A stretch of DNA of 64,000 bases, taken from the NCBI RefSeq assembly GCF_003574965.1, contig NZ_CP032317.1, positions 1,178,001 through 1,242,000 of the forward strand, given 5' to 3'. Each line of letters begins with the position of its first letter. The first letter of the stretch is position 1. The notes below the pieces were generated by a model, which saw nothing but the letters and a program-made list of their open reading frames with translations, was not told the origin of the DNA and did not search any database. Position numbers and translations under genes: made by a program. The DNA is from Hymenobacter oligotrophus (lineage in GTDB: Bacteria; Bacteroidota; Bacteroidia; Cytophagales; Hymenobacteraceae). Positions 26,302-34,141 of the stretch are shown here, piece by piece.

Positions 26302-27234
26302 CTATTTACCGTCGAAGCTTTGCACCATGCTGTTGTGCAGGGTTTTGGGGCTCCAGTAACCCGAGGCGATAATGCGGCGGATGGTGAACAGCGGGTCTTG
26401 CTCGTCGCGCTTTTCGGCCAGCACAAACGCCGACACCATGCCGCGCTTTTTAAGCTCCGGAATGGCTTCCTTGTTCCAGAGGCCGAAGGGGTACGCGAAG
26501 TACTTGATTTCCTTGCCGGTAATTTCCTGCAGGGTTTTGGTCGGCTTCTCAATTTGCGTTACCCAATCCTCGCCCTGGTACTTCTTCACGTTGTGGTGGT
26601 CCCAGGTGTGCGAGCCGATAACGTGGCCTTCGTCGGAGAGCTGCTTTACCTGCGCCTTGCTCATGTAGTTCGGCCGACCTAGGCTCACCGTCATCACGAA
26701 GAACACGCCCTTAAAGCCGTGCTTGTCCATCTCGGGCTTGGCCACGGTAAACTGGTCGAGGTCGGTGTCGTCGAAGGTCAGCATCACCGGTTTTTCGGGC
26801 AGCTTGGCGCCGGTGGTCAGGTAGGCGTACAGCTGATCGGGCAGAATGGTGTGGTAGCCCGAATCGGCCAGCATCTGCATCTGCTTCTTGAACTCCGCTA
26901 CCGGAACAATGTAATCCTTAGCGCCTTTTGAATCCTTGGCGCGCCAGTCGCGAATTTGGTGGTAGCACAAAATTGGCACCTGCGGACGGGCCAGAATTTC
27001 GGTTGCCGAGGCAATTTTACCGGCCGGAATGCTACTGGGGTCGGGGGCGGTGGTTTGGGCTGCGGCCTGCTCGGCCTCGGTGGTAGCGGCAGCGCCCGAC
27101 ATGGCCGTGGCCGCGGCCTCGTTCGTGGGCGAAGCACCTTCGGTGGCCGAAGCTTTTTCGGTGTTACAGGCGGGCAAGGCAATGCCAGCGGCTACGGCGG
27201 CGCCGAGCAGAAGTGAGGAGAAGCGGTGAGACAT
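26302..27234 (-). CDS. Polysaccharide deacetylase (NodB-type) lipoprotein
   Basis: 310 residues. Lipobox ALPAC (Cys23) followed by an Ala/Thr/Glu-rich linker to about residue 70. The carbohydrate esterase 4 domain follows, with the catalytic/metal Asp pair in TFDD (155-156), the metal histidines His209 and His213 (SHTWDH), and YFAYPFG (about 243-249). The enzyme removes acetyl groups from a cell-wall or extracellular polysaccharide using a divalent metal. It is probably surface or periplasm anchored. The divergent dapA gene starts 124 bases away, so the interval holds two promoters. Confidence 0.9.
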   Translation of the reverse strand: MSHRFSSLLLGAAVAAGIALPACNTEKASATEGASPTNEAAATAMSGAAATTEAEQAAAQTTAPDPSSIPAGKIASATEILARPQVPILCYHQIRDWRAKDSKGAKDYIVPVAEFKKQMQMLADSGYHTILPDQLYAYLTTGAKLPEKPVMLTFDDTDLDQFTVAKPEMDKHGFKGVFFVMTVSLGRPNYMSKAQVKQLSDEGHVIGSHTWDHHNVKKYQGEDWVTQIEKPTKTLQEITGKEIKYFAYPFGLWNKEAIPELKKRGMVSAFVLAEKRDEQDPLFTIRRIIASGYWSPKTLHNSMVQSFDGK

Positions 27235-27309
27235 GCGGAGGAAAAGCGACCCAGAAGGCCAGAATGGAGGAAATCAAACCCGGAAACCAACCGAACACGG
27301 CCGCTTTTG

Positions 27310-27317
27310 TACCTTCG
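27310..27317 (+). promoter_or_regulatory. -7 box upstream of dapA
   Basis: TACCTTCG, one base away from TAnnTTTG, 41 bases before the dapA start. The same variant appears upstream of dnaG. Confidence 0.4.
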
Positions 27318-27358
27318 CGCGGCCGGTTCTACTTACAAAACAACGGTTTCTGCTCCTC

Positions 27359-28225
27359 ATGGACAAATTTCGCGGTACGGGCGTTGCGCTCGTTACGCCC
27401 TTCGCTCCCACCGATTTCTCGGTTGATTACCCCGCCCTGCGTCGTCTGCTCGATTTTGTAATCGAAGGCGGCGTCGAGTACATCGTTATTAACGGCACCA
27501 CGGCCGAGTCGCCGACTACCTCGGCCGAAGAAAAGGCCGAAATCCTGCGCGTAGCCAAGGAGCACGTAGCCGGCCGCGTACCGTTGGTGTACGGCATCGG
27601 CGGCAACGACACCGCCGCCGTGGAGCGCACCATCCGCAACACCGACCTTACCGGCGTCGACGCTATCCTGTCGGCCTCGCCATACTACAACAAACCCTCG
27701 CAGCGCGGCATTGTGGCACACTACCAGCGCCTGGCCGATGCCTCGCCGGTACCGGTTATCCTTTACAACGTTCCCGGTCGCACGTCATCGAACATGACGG
27801 CCGAAACGACCCTTACGCTGGCCCAGCACCCGAACATCATCGGCATCAAGGAAGCCAGCGGCAACATGGAGCAGTGCATGCAGATAGCCGCCGGCAAGCC
27901 CGCCGACTTCTTGCTCATTTCAGGCGACGACGTGCTGACTTCCTCTTTGGTGAGCTTCGGCGGCGTGGGCGTCATCTCGGTACTGGCCAACGCCTTCCCC
28001 AAGCCCTTCACCGACATGGTGCGCCAGGCCTTGGCCGGCGACTTTGCCGCTTCCACCAAACGCCTGTTTGAGCTGCTCCCGCTGAACCCGCTCATGTACG
28101 AAGAGAGCAACCCCGTTGGGGTGAAGGCGGCGCTGGAGTTGCTGGGCATCTGCTCGGGCGCCGTGCGCCTCCCACTGGTAGAGGCTTCGGAAGGTTTAAA
28201 GCAGCGCATCAAGCAACTGTTGTAG
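27359..28225 (+). CDS. dapA: 4-hydroxy-tetrahydrodipicolinate synthase
   Basis: 288 residues, a complete DHDPS TIM barrel. It condenses pyruvate with aspartate semialdehyde in the lysine and diaminopimelate pathway. The Schiff-base lysine is Lys164 (NIIGIKEASG), with Tyr136 (VILYNVPGR) and Tyr109/110 (SASPYYNKPS) in the catalytic network; GTTAESPT (46-53) is the pyruvate-binding loop. The start at 27359 follows the promoter box. The frame is open further upstream, but that stretch overlaps the presumed promoter. Monocistronic, followed by a repeat hairpin. Confidence 0.96.
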   Translation: MDKFRGTGVALVTPFAPTDFSVDYPALRRLLDFVIEGGVEYIVINGTTAESPTTSAEEKAEILRVAKEHVAGRVPLVYGIGGNDTAAVERTIRNTDLTGVDAILSASPYYNKPSQRGIVAHYQRLADASPVPVILYNVPGRTSSNMTAETTLTLAQHPNIIGIKEASGNMEQCMQIAAGKPADFLLISGDDVLTSSLVSFGGVGVISVLANAFPKPFTDMVRQALAGDFAASTKRLFELLPLNPLMYEESNPVGVKAALELLGICSGAVRLPLVEASEGLKQRIKQLL

Positions 28226-28252
28226 CCCTCCCTTACTGCCGTTGAGCACCTG

Positions 28253-28335
28253 TCATCCTGACGAAGGAAGGACCTTATCACGTGAGATAGAATTTTACTA
28301 TCTGGCGCGATAAGGTCCTTCCTTCGTCAGGATGA
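28253..28335. repeat. Hairpin repeat, family A
   Basis: 27-bp perfect arms, 28253-28279 (TCATCCTGACGAAGGAAGGA and on) and 28309-28335, with an inner hairpin AGATAG-aatttta-CTATCT. A copy with about nine of ten bases identical lies at 60567-60650, and a half copy ends near 26213. It sits between convergent genes, where it may also end transcription. Confidence 0.75.
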
Positions 28336-28356
28336 TAGGCCTGTTGTGTCAGCTGA

Positions 28357-29094
28357 TTACCACCCACTAGCCAGCACATCAGCTACGTGCAGCGTGCGCA
28401 GCGGCAGCTTTTCCTTCCGAATGTAGGCATCCAGGTGCATTAGGCAGCTGGTATCGGTGCTGATTAGGTACTCGGCGCCGGTAGCCAGCGCGTGCTCTAC
28501 TTTTTGCTGGGCCATGGCTACCGAAATCGGCTCGAACTTAACGGCGAAGGTGCCGCCGAAGCCGCAGCAGGTTTCGGTTTCGGCCATTTCGAGGCGCTCC
28601 AAGCCGGCTACCGAGTCGAGCAGCTGGCGCGGCTCCTCGCGGATGTGGCACTCGCGTAGGGCCGAGCACGAATCGTGGTAGGTGTACTTGCCCGCTAGCT
28701 CAGCCCCCGCTATGCTGGTAACACCCAACACGCCAACCAGAAACTCCGTGAACTCAAACACCCGCCGCTGCAAGGCCGGGAACTCGCCGCACTGCTTCGA
28801 GCCTTCGAGCAGCTCGCCGTAGTGGTTGCGCACCATGCCCACGCACGAGGCCGACGGGCCCACCACGTATCGCTCGGGCGCGCCGGCAAAGTCGTTCAGG
28901 AATTTTTCGGCTACCTGCTGGCTCTCCTGGCGGTAGCCCGCGTTGTAGGCCGGCTGTCCGCAACAGGTTTGGTTAGGGTTGTAGCTTACCTGGCAACCAA
29001 CGCTTTCCAACACTTTCACCATGTTCATGGCGGTTTCGGGGAAAAGCTGATCGACAAAGCAAGGCACGAAAAGGTCGACGAGGGCAGCGGGCAT
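28357..29094 (-). CDS. LutA/YkgE-like (Fe-S)-binding protein
   Basis: 245 residues with two cysteine-rich CCG domains: residues 8-90 (VPCFVDQLFPE; NQTCCGQPAYNAG) and about 130-215 (YHDSCSALRE; ETCCGFGGTFAVKF). These motifs bind iron-sulfur clusters or join heterodisulfide-like sites in LutA, GlcF and HdrB. In lactate oxidation LutA works with LutB and LutC, which are not in this window. The gene is 111 bases after the HMG-CoA lyase gene on the same strand, so the pair may be cotranscribed, though the link between the two functions is unclear. Start at 29094 (MPAALVDLF) gives the family N-terminus. Confidence 0.88.
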   Translation of the reverse strand: MPAALVDLFVPCFVDQLFPETAMNMVKVLESVGCQVSYNPNQTCCGQPAYNAGYRQESQQVAEKFLNDFAGAPERYVVGPSASCVGMVRNHYGELLEGSKQCGEFPALQRRVFEFTEFLVGVLGVTSIAGAELAGKYTYHDSCSALRECHIREEPRQLLDSVAGLERLEMAETETCCGFGGTFAVKFEPISVAMAQQKVEHALATGAEYLISTDTSCLMHLDAYIRKEKLPLRTLHVADVLASGW

Positions 29095-29205
29095 AGGTGG
29101 TAAGTAGGAAAATCGGTAGGTAAGGGTCTGCCTCACCTAGGGCGCCGCAACTCATGAAGGCATGGGTTGCGCAACGCACGGCAGGTGCAAACGCTGGTTT
29201 ACGGC

Positions 29206-30057
29206 TTAATGCCCAACAAACACCCGCTGGCTGAGGCGCTGGGCTTCGCGGAAGGCTTCCATGTGTAGGCCCGTGGGCACGCCGGCGGCTTCGAGGTAAG
29301 TCACCAGGTTTTCGGTGGCCATGTTGCCGGTGAGCTGGTCGGCCGCCATGGGGCAACCGCCAATGCCACCTAGGGCGCCGTCGAAACGGCGGCAACCGGC
29401 CTCGAAAGCGGCATCTACCTTCTCGCGCCAGGTTGTGGGCGTAGTGTGCAGGTGGGCGCCAAACTCGATGTTGGGGAAAGCCGGTATCAGCTCGCGGAAC
29501 GGCGGAATGATGGTTTCGGGCGTGGAGGCCCCGATGGTGTCGGACAACGCCACCACGCGCACACCTAGGGCGGCCAGTTTTTCGGTGAACTCGCCTAGCA
29601 CTGCGGGGTTCCACGGGTCGCCGTAGGGGTTGCCGAAACCCATGCTCAGGTATACCACCAGCGTTTTGCCGCCTTGCTCGCAACGGTTCTGCATGTCGGC
29701 CACTTCGGTGAGGGCCTCGGCAATGCTTTTGTTGGTGTTGCGCTGCTGAAACGTTTCGGATACCGACAGCGGAAAGCCGATGTATTGAATTTCGGAGTAG
29801 CCCAGAGCGGTTTCGGCGCCGCGCAGGTTGGCCACAATGGCCAGCAGCTTGGTGCGGGTGCTACTCAAATCGAGGCCGGCCAGCACCTCGGCCGTGTCGC
29901 GCAGCTGCGGAATGGCTTTCGGCGACACAAACGAGCCGAAATCAAGCGTATCGAAGCCCACGCGCAGCAGAGCGTTGAGGTACTCGGTTTTGGTTTCGGT
30001 CGGGATAAACTCCGTCCAGCCTTGCATGGCGTCGCGGGGGCACTCGATTAATTTCAT
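29206..30057 (-). CDS. Hydroxymethylglutaryl-CoA lyase
   Basis: 283 residues, a TIM-barrel HMGL-like enzyme. The signature GGIGGCPMA with catalytic Cys235 is present, as are Arg8-Asp9 (CPRDAMQGW, in place of the usual PRDGLQ) and the metal ligands His202 and His204 (FGAHLH). It would cleave HMG-CoA to acetoacetate and acetyl-CoA, the last step of leucine breakdown. The change GL to AM in the N-terminal motif is a minor oddity. The start at 30057 matches the family and has a -7 box 30 bases upstream. Confidence 0.92.
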   Translation of the reverse strand: MKLIECPRDAMQGWTEFIPTETKTEYLNALLRVGFDTLDFGSFVSPKAIPQLRDTAEVLAGLDLSSTRTKLLAIVANLRGAETALGYSEIQYIGFPLSVSETFQQRNTNKSIAEALTEVADMQNRCEQGGKTLVVYLSMGFGNPYGDPWNPAVLGEFTEKLAALGVRVVALSDTIGASTPETIIPPFRELIPAFPNIEFGAHLHTTPTTWREKVDAAFEAGCRRFDGALGGIGGCPMAADQLTGNMATENLVTYLEAAGVPTGLHMEAFREAQRLSQRVFVGH

Positions 30058-30086
30058 GGGTAGCAGAGCGGGTAGGAAACGTGGGG

Positions 30087-30094
30087 CAAAGGTA
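30087..30094 (-). promoter_or_regulatory. Bacteroidota -7 box for the HMG-CoA lyase gene
   Basis: On the minus strand TACCTTTG, an exact TAnnTTTG match, 30 bases upstream of the start codon. Confidence 0.55.
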
Positions 30095-30131
30095 ACGGCC
30101 CTCCCGACATCTGCCCGCCGCTTTGCCGCCC

Positions 30132-31109
30132 CTACCGGCGCACCACCCCGAAGCGTTGGCCCTGCACGTCGAGGATAATGGTGCGGCCGGCAAAGGGTTC
30201 GTTGCCCAGCATCCCGCCCATGCCGCTGAAGCGCATCAGTGCCGATTGCCACCAGCTGGTGCCCTCGATGTATGTAACTGTGCCGAGCGGCAATGCGGCG
30301 GGCCCTAGGTGCAAACGGGCAAGGGTGGGCGCGGTGTAGGCGGTAAGCGTTTTGCCCCACGAGCTTACCGCGCGGGTTTGTACCGGTGCCGCGGGTTGCG
30401 CCAACTGTTGCCAGCGGCTTTGGCTGGTGAGCAATGCAAAAGCACTCGTGCCGGTGTCGAAAAGCAGTTTGCTATTCTCGCTCCGCAAGCCCGCGTTCAG
30501 CAGCACGCGGCGGCTGTCGAAAGCCAACGGAACGAAATCGGCGCGGCGAGCCAGGCTATCGGGGGTGCGCGGCAGCAGGCTAAACCGCTGGCGGGCATAA
30601 TCCACGACCAGCACCCTGCCTTCGAGCACGTCGGCCCCGAGCGTACCGATGATAAACGGCTGGGTGCTGTCGGGGGGCAAGGCGCGGGCACCGTAGCGCA
30701 GCACCGGCAGCCGGCGGGCCAGCACTTGTCCGTCGCCTAGGGCAAACCGGAAGTTCCGGACCGAATCGGCCTGCAGCAATAGCGCCCGACGCGTGGCGGG
30801 GTAACGGGCGCGTAGGGCGGCCAGGGGGTGTTGGTACAGTACCGTGTACGGCGCGCCCGTATCGAATTGCAGGTAGCACGTGCGGGCGCAGCCGGGCAGC
30901 CGCACTGGCACCAACTGGTAGGCGTGCGCGGCCACGGGCTTGGCCGAGCTATCGGCCCGCCACACAAACGTGCAGCTTGCCGGCAGGCCGGTTACGGCCA
31001 GTTGGTTGGCCCCCGGCTCAAATTTGCTGCGGAAGTACAAGTAGCCGGCCCCACCGCTCGCCAGGAGCAGTAGGGTTAGCAGCAGTAAGGCGGTGCGAAG
31101 GGTTTTCAT
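30132..31109 (-). CDS. Membrane-anchored or exported pepsin/retropepsin-like aspartic protease homologue with two DTG motifs
   Basis: 325 residues. One N-terminal hydrophobic segment (6-24) anchors or exports it. Two aspartic-protease motifs are visible: Asp83 in LQFDTGAPYTV and Asp218 in LLFDTGTSAF. The first is followed by FIIGTLGADVLEGR (152-165), the hydrophobic-hydrophobic-Gly element that completes each lobe's psi loop in this fold. Two motifs in one chain suggest a bilobed enzyme, rather than the single-motif retropepsin form that dimerises. Peptidase activity is inferred, not shown. The promoter box is 30 bases upstream. It could have a role in regulated proteolysis of membrane proteins. 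Confidence 0.75.
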   Translation of the reverse strand: MKTLRTALLLLTLLLLASGGAGYLYFRSKFEPGANQLAVTGLPASCTFVWRADSSAKPVAAHAYQLVPVRLPGCARTCYLQFDTGAPYTVLYQHPLAALRARYPATRRALLLQADSVRNFRFALGDGQVLARRLPVLRYGARALPPDSTQPFIIGTLGADVLEGRVLVVDYARQRFSLLPRTPDSLARRADFVPLAFDSRRVLLNAGLRSENSKLLFDTGTSAFALLTSQSRWQQLAQPAAPVQTRAVSSWGKTLTAYTAPTLARLHLGPAALPLGTVTYIEGTSWWQSALMRFSGMGGMLGNEPFAGRTIILDVQGQRFGVVRR

Positions 31110-31138
31110 CAGGAGGCAGGCGCTGGTTGTTTGTTGGC

Positions 31139-31146
31139 CAAACGTA
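31139..31146 (-). promoter_or_regulatory. Bacteroidota -7 box for the aspartic protease gene
   Basis: On the minus strand TACGTTTG, an exact TAnnTTTG match, 30 bases upstream of the ATG at 31109; the same spacing is seen for the HMG-CoA lyase gene. Confidence 0.5.
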
Positions 31147-31231
31147 CCGGCCCGCCCCGTTCATGCTTGCGTCATTTACCCGCCATTTCGCCGCCACTAC
31201 TCTTAACTAGCTGAGGAACTTTAATTTGCAT

Positions 31232-31852
31232 TCACAAACCAACAGGGTAAACATCCAGCCGGCCCTGCCGGAGACGCCGGGCGTAGTAGGCTACCACCGT
31301 CACATTGAGGACGTAGGATAGCACGAACAAGGCCACAAACCCACCGGCAAAAACCGGGCGCTGGTAGTGCGCCGCTACCCAATTGCCGAACGCCAGCAGC
31401 AGGTAGGCAAAAAAGCACCCCACCTGCCACAACAACTGAAAGCCGAGTACGCGACTTCCTACCTCGGCCACGTGGAGAATGTGGTGGCGGCGGGCACGCC
31501 AGAGCAGCAACGGCACCACCACATTGAGCAGCGGAAAGATGAGCAGGCTAAGGGCGCTCAGGTTTAGCAATTGCAGAAATTGCGGGTCGGCGCGCAGGGC
31601 TGCGGCGGCCGGGGCCGGCTCCCTAGGTGCGTGGCTTGGCGGCGTGGGCAGCAACTGCGGCTCCGAGCAAAAGTCCTCGAGGCTTACGCCCAGCGCCGCG
31701 GCCAGGGCCTGCAGCGTGTGGCCCCGCGGCACGGTGTCGCCCTGCTCCACCCGCTGAATGGTGCGCAGGCTCACGCCCGAGTGCTCGGCCAACACCTCTT
31801 GCGAGTAACCTTTGCTTTTGCGAATGGCAGCAATGCGGGCGGCAGAAAACAT
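31232..31852 (-). CDS. HTH-Xre regulator fused to DUF4870 membrane domain
   Basis: 206 residues from ATG 31852. Residues 3-60 are a Cro/C1-type helix-turn-helix (IAAIRKSKGYSQEVLAEHSG; VSLRTIQRVEQG). A Pro/Ala linker follows (about 66-90). The C-terminal 110 residues are a DUF4870-like domain with four likely transmembrane helices (LSALSLLIFPLLNVVVPLLLW; LLWQVGCFFAYLLLAFGNWV; AGGFVALFVLSYVLNVTVVA). A DNA-binding domain tied to a membrane domain suggests a membrane-tethered regulator that reads a membrane or cell-surface signal. It is divergent from the M23 gene, with only 103 bases between starts, and may control that gene or itself. The start at 31873 is an alternative. Confidence 0.82.
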   Translation of the reverse strand: MFSAARIAAIRKSKGYSQEVLAEHSGVSLRTIQRVEQGDTVPRGHTLQALAAALGVSLEDFCSEPQLLPTPPSHAPREPAPAAAALRADPQFLQLLNLSALSLLIFPLLNVVVPLLLWRARRHHILHVAEVGSRVLGFQLLWQVGCFFAYLLLAFGNWVAAHYQRPVFAGGFVALFVLSYVLNVTVVAYYARRLRQGRLDVYPVGL

Positions 31853-31955
31853 AGCGGGCGGTGAATGGGCCATTAATATTACCGTTTCGGCTGCTGATAA
31901 CCGCCAACTCAACAGCCGCCGAACCCTGCGCCCGGCTCCGGTGTTGATTTCGGAT

Positions 31956-33311
31956 ATGGATATGCGCGCCTTAACCACGCGCCGGCTTTCGGGCTGGCTT
32001 TTCTACTGCTGCCTCTCGATCGGGCTGGTTTCCTGCGGCAAGCAGCAAACGCTGCAAGGCATCTTCAGCCAGCCCCGCACCCCCCACGAGGCCTACGCCC
32101 GCAAGCTGCGCCAAGCCCGCCTCGACCAAACCGCCCTGGGCAAAGATTGGCTGACCGCTGCCGACCGGGCCCTGCGCGACTCGCTGGTGGTAAGCCTGCC
32201 GTTTAAGGAAACCGGTATTTTTCGGGCCGATCAGGCATATGCCGCGTCGTACCGCTACGCCGTGCGGGCCGGCGAAAAAATCAGCATCACGCTTACGTTG
32301 CAGCCGGCCTCAGCCGATGTGCATGTGTTTTTGGATGCCTTTGAGCTTGACCCCGACGACCGGCGCCTGCGCCCCTTGGCCTCGGCCGATACCGTGGCGC
32401 GCTCCTTTAGCTACGTAGCCGAAGACGACCGCCAGCACTTGCTGCGGGTGCAGCCCGAATTGCTGCGCAGCGGGCGTTTTACCATCCGCATTCAGCGGGC
32501 GCCCTCGCTGGCTTTCCCGGTGCAGGGCAAAAACGACGTGGCCGTGGGGTCGTTTTGGGGGGCCGAGCGCGACCGGGGTGCGCGCCGCCACGAGGGCATC
32601 GATATTTTTGCTAAGCGCGGCACGCCTGCCGTAGCCGCAGCTCCGGGCATGATTACCCGCGTGAACGAAACGCCCCTAGGTGGTTTGGTGGTGTGGCTGG
32701 CCGATGCCCAGCACGGGCAGCACATTTACTACGCCCACCTGGATAAGCAGCTGGTGCAACCGGGGCAGTTGGTAAAAATCGGCGACACGCTGGGCCTGGT
32801 GGGCAACACCGGCAACGCCCGCGGCACCAAACCGCACCTGCACTTTGGCGTGTACCGCAGCGGCCGCGGCGCCGTGGACCCCTACCCCTTTGTGCGCCGC
32901 CCCGACGCCGAGCCCGCCGCCCCGCGCACCGCGCCCGAGCGCCTAGGTCAGTGGGTACGCCTAACGGCCGGCAACACCGCCCTGCGCCCCGTGCCCACCG
33001 AGGCGCGTGCCAAGCAGGCCGCCATGCCCAAAAACACGCCGCTGCTGGTGGTGGGCGCCACCGCCGGTTGGTTGCGCGTGCAGGCCCCAAATGGCAAGCT
33101 GGGCTACGTACCCGCCAAAGCCGTAGCCACCGAGGCTCTGCGCCGCGAGGCCCTGGCCACCCACGCCGACTTGCTTACGCACCCCACCCCGGCCGCGGCT
33201 CCGCTCGATACCTTGCCGGCCAACACCCGCGTAGCGGTGCTGGGCGAGTGGAGCGGCTACCGCTTGGTGCGCAACGCTGCGGGGCAAATTGGCTGGGTAC
33301 GGCCTACTTAG
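31956..33311 (+). CDS. M23 (LytM) metallopeptidase lipoprotein with SH3 domains
   Basis: 451 residues. A lipoprotein signal has the lipobox GLVSC (Cys27) when started at 31956; an alternative ATG lies six bases on. Residues 30-185 are a helical and beta-rich unknown N-domain. The M23 zinc site is complete: His212 and Asp216 (RRHEGID), His261 (YYAHLD) and His294/His296 (PHLHFG). Two SH3-like domains follow at about 330-385 and 395-451 (GWLRVQAPNGKLGYV; SGYRLVRNAAGQIGWV). It probably cleaves peptidoglycan cross-links from the outer or inner leaflet. It is followed by a very long palindromic terminator. Confidence 0.92.
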   Translation: MDMRALTTRRLSGWLFYCCLSIGLVSCGKQQTLQGIFSQPRTPHEAYARKLRQARLDQTALGKDWLTAADRALRDSLVVSLPFKETGIFRADQAYAASYRYAVRAGEKISITLTLQPASADVHVFLDAFELDPDDRRLRPLASADTVARSFSYVAEDDRQHLLRVQPELLRSGRFTIRIQRAPSLAFPVQGKNDVAVGSFWGAERDRGARRHEGIDIFAKRGTPAVAAAPGMITRVNETPLGGLVVWLADAQHGQHIYYAHLDKQLVQPGQLVKIGDTLGLVGNTGNARGTKPHLHFGVYRSGRGAVDPYPFVRRPDAEPAAPRTAPERLGQWVRLTAGNTALRPVPTEARAKQAAMPKNTPLLVVGATAGWLRVQAPNGKLGYVPAKAVATEALRREALATHADLLTHPTPAAAPLDTLPANTRVAVLGEWSGYRLVRNAAGQIGWVRPT

Positions 33312-33322
33312 GTGGCGAGCTG

Positions 33323-33383
33323 CTGCCAACGCCAAACGGCCCGCTCCACAACCTAGGTGGGGCGGGCCGTTTGGCGTTGGCAG
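33323..33383. terminator. Long palindromic terminator with the CCTAGG motif in its loop
   Basis: 22-bp perfect arms (33323-33344 and 33362-33383) with a 17-base loop that contains ACCTAGGT. It lies between convergent genes; there is no long T-run, so it may act mainly as an mRNA end stabiliser. Confidence 0.65.
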
Positions 33384-33393
33384 GGCCGAATAG

Positions 33394-33999
33394 TTACTCG
33401 GCAATTACCACGGCTTTGTTGAGTTTGCGGGCGTAGGCAATGCGTTTTTCGCGGCCCGAAGCATCGGTGTAATCGAAGCCCACGGCGCGCTTGTCGGTTT
33501 GCACGGCGCTCCAGCCTTCGGCATCTATCTCGGAGGGCGGAGCGGTAACGGTGCGCGGAATGGCGGGCGAGGTGAATTTGTCTTCGGCGAAAAACATATT
33601 CATGCCCTGCAGTATGGCCAGTTCGCGGGCCCGTACCGAGCCGGCCTGCGGGTCGTCTTGCAAGGTGCGCTCATCAATAAGCGACTTGGCCGGCATGATT
33701 TCGTTGCGCAGCGTGTCGCCCTTGGCCGAGATGATCAGGAAGCGGGCGTTGGCGTCTAAGATCTTCGGGCCTTGCAGCAGCAGCACAAAGTTGTCTTTGC
33801 TTTTGGGGTCGGAAAAGCTGCGCTGCACGGCCACCGTGCGCAGCACCGTGCGGCTGTTGAGGCGGCTACGGCTGGCTTCGGGCTTGGGCGTGTACAGCTT
33901 GTCGGCGTTGCTGGAGGTGCCCACTTCGCGGTCGGTCGTGACGCACGAGGCTTGCACCAGCAGCAGCAGTAAGGCAATAGGAGCGACTATTTTTTTCAT
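33394..33999 (-). CDS. Hypothetical lipoprotein
   Basis: 201 residues. Lipobox VQASC (Cys19) gives a lipid-anchored envelope protein. The mature part starts with a Ser/Thr/Lys linker, then a single beta-rich domain (TVLRTVAVQRSFSDPKSKD; FVLLLQGPKILDANARFLI; KGDTLRNEIMP) followed by helices. No family is recognised. The region near VLRTVAVQRSFS...DNFVLLLQG hints at an Ig-like or C2-like sandwich, but this is only pattern-based. Start at 33999 is chosen for the lipobox. A TACTTTCG box about 30 bases upstream (34029-34036) is a variant promoter. Confidence 0.65.
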   Translation of the reverse strand: MKKIVAPIALLLLLVQASCVTTDREVGTSSNADKLYTPKPEASRSRLNSRTVLRTVAVQRSFSDPKSKDNFVLLLQGPKILDANARFLIISAKGDTLRNEIMPAKSLIDERTLQDDPQAGSVRARELAILQGMNMFFAEDKFTSPAIPRTVTAPPSEIDAEGWSAVQTDKRAVGFDYTDASGREKRIAYARKLNKAVVIAE

Positions 34000-34141
34000 G
34001 GGTGTGGAGTAGAGAGAAGGGAGGCAAACGAAAGTAGGAGCGCCAGGGCCTCGGCGGGCGTCGTAAGCCGAAAATTTCATACCGGCTTTGCTTGCTCCAC
34101 GTACGCAGGCACGGGGGGGCATGGTTGCACCTCAACAGCTA

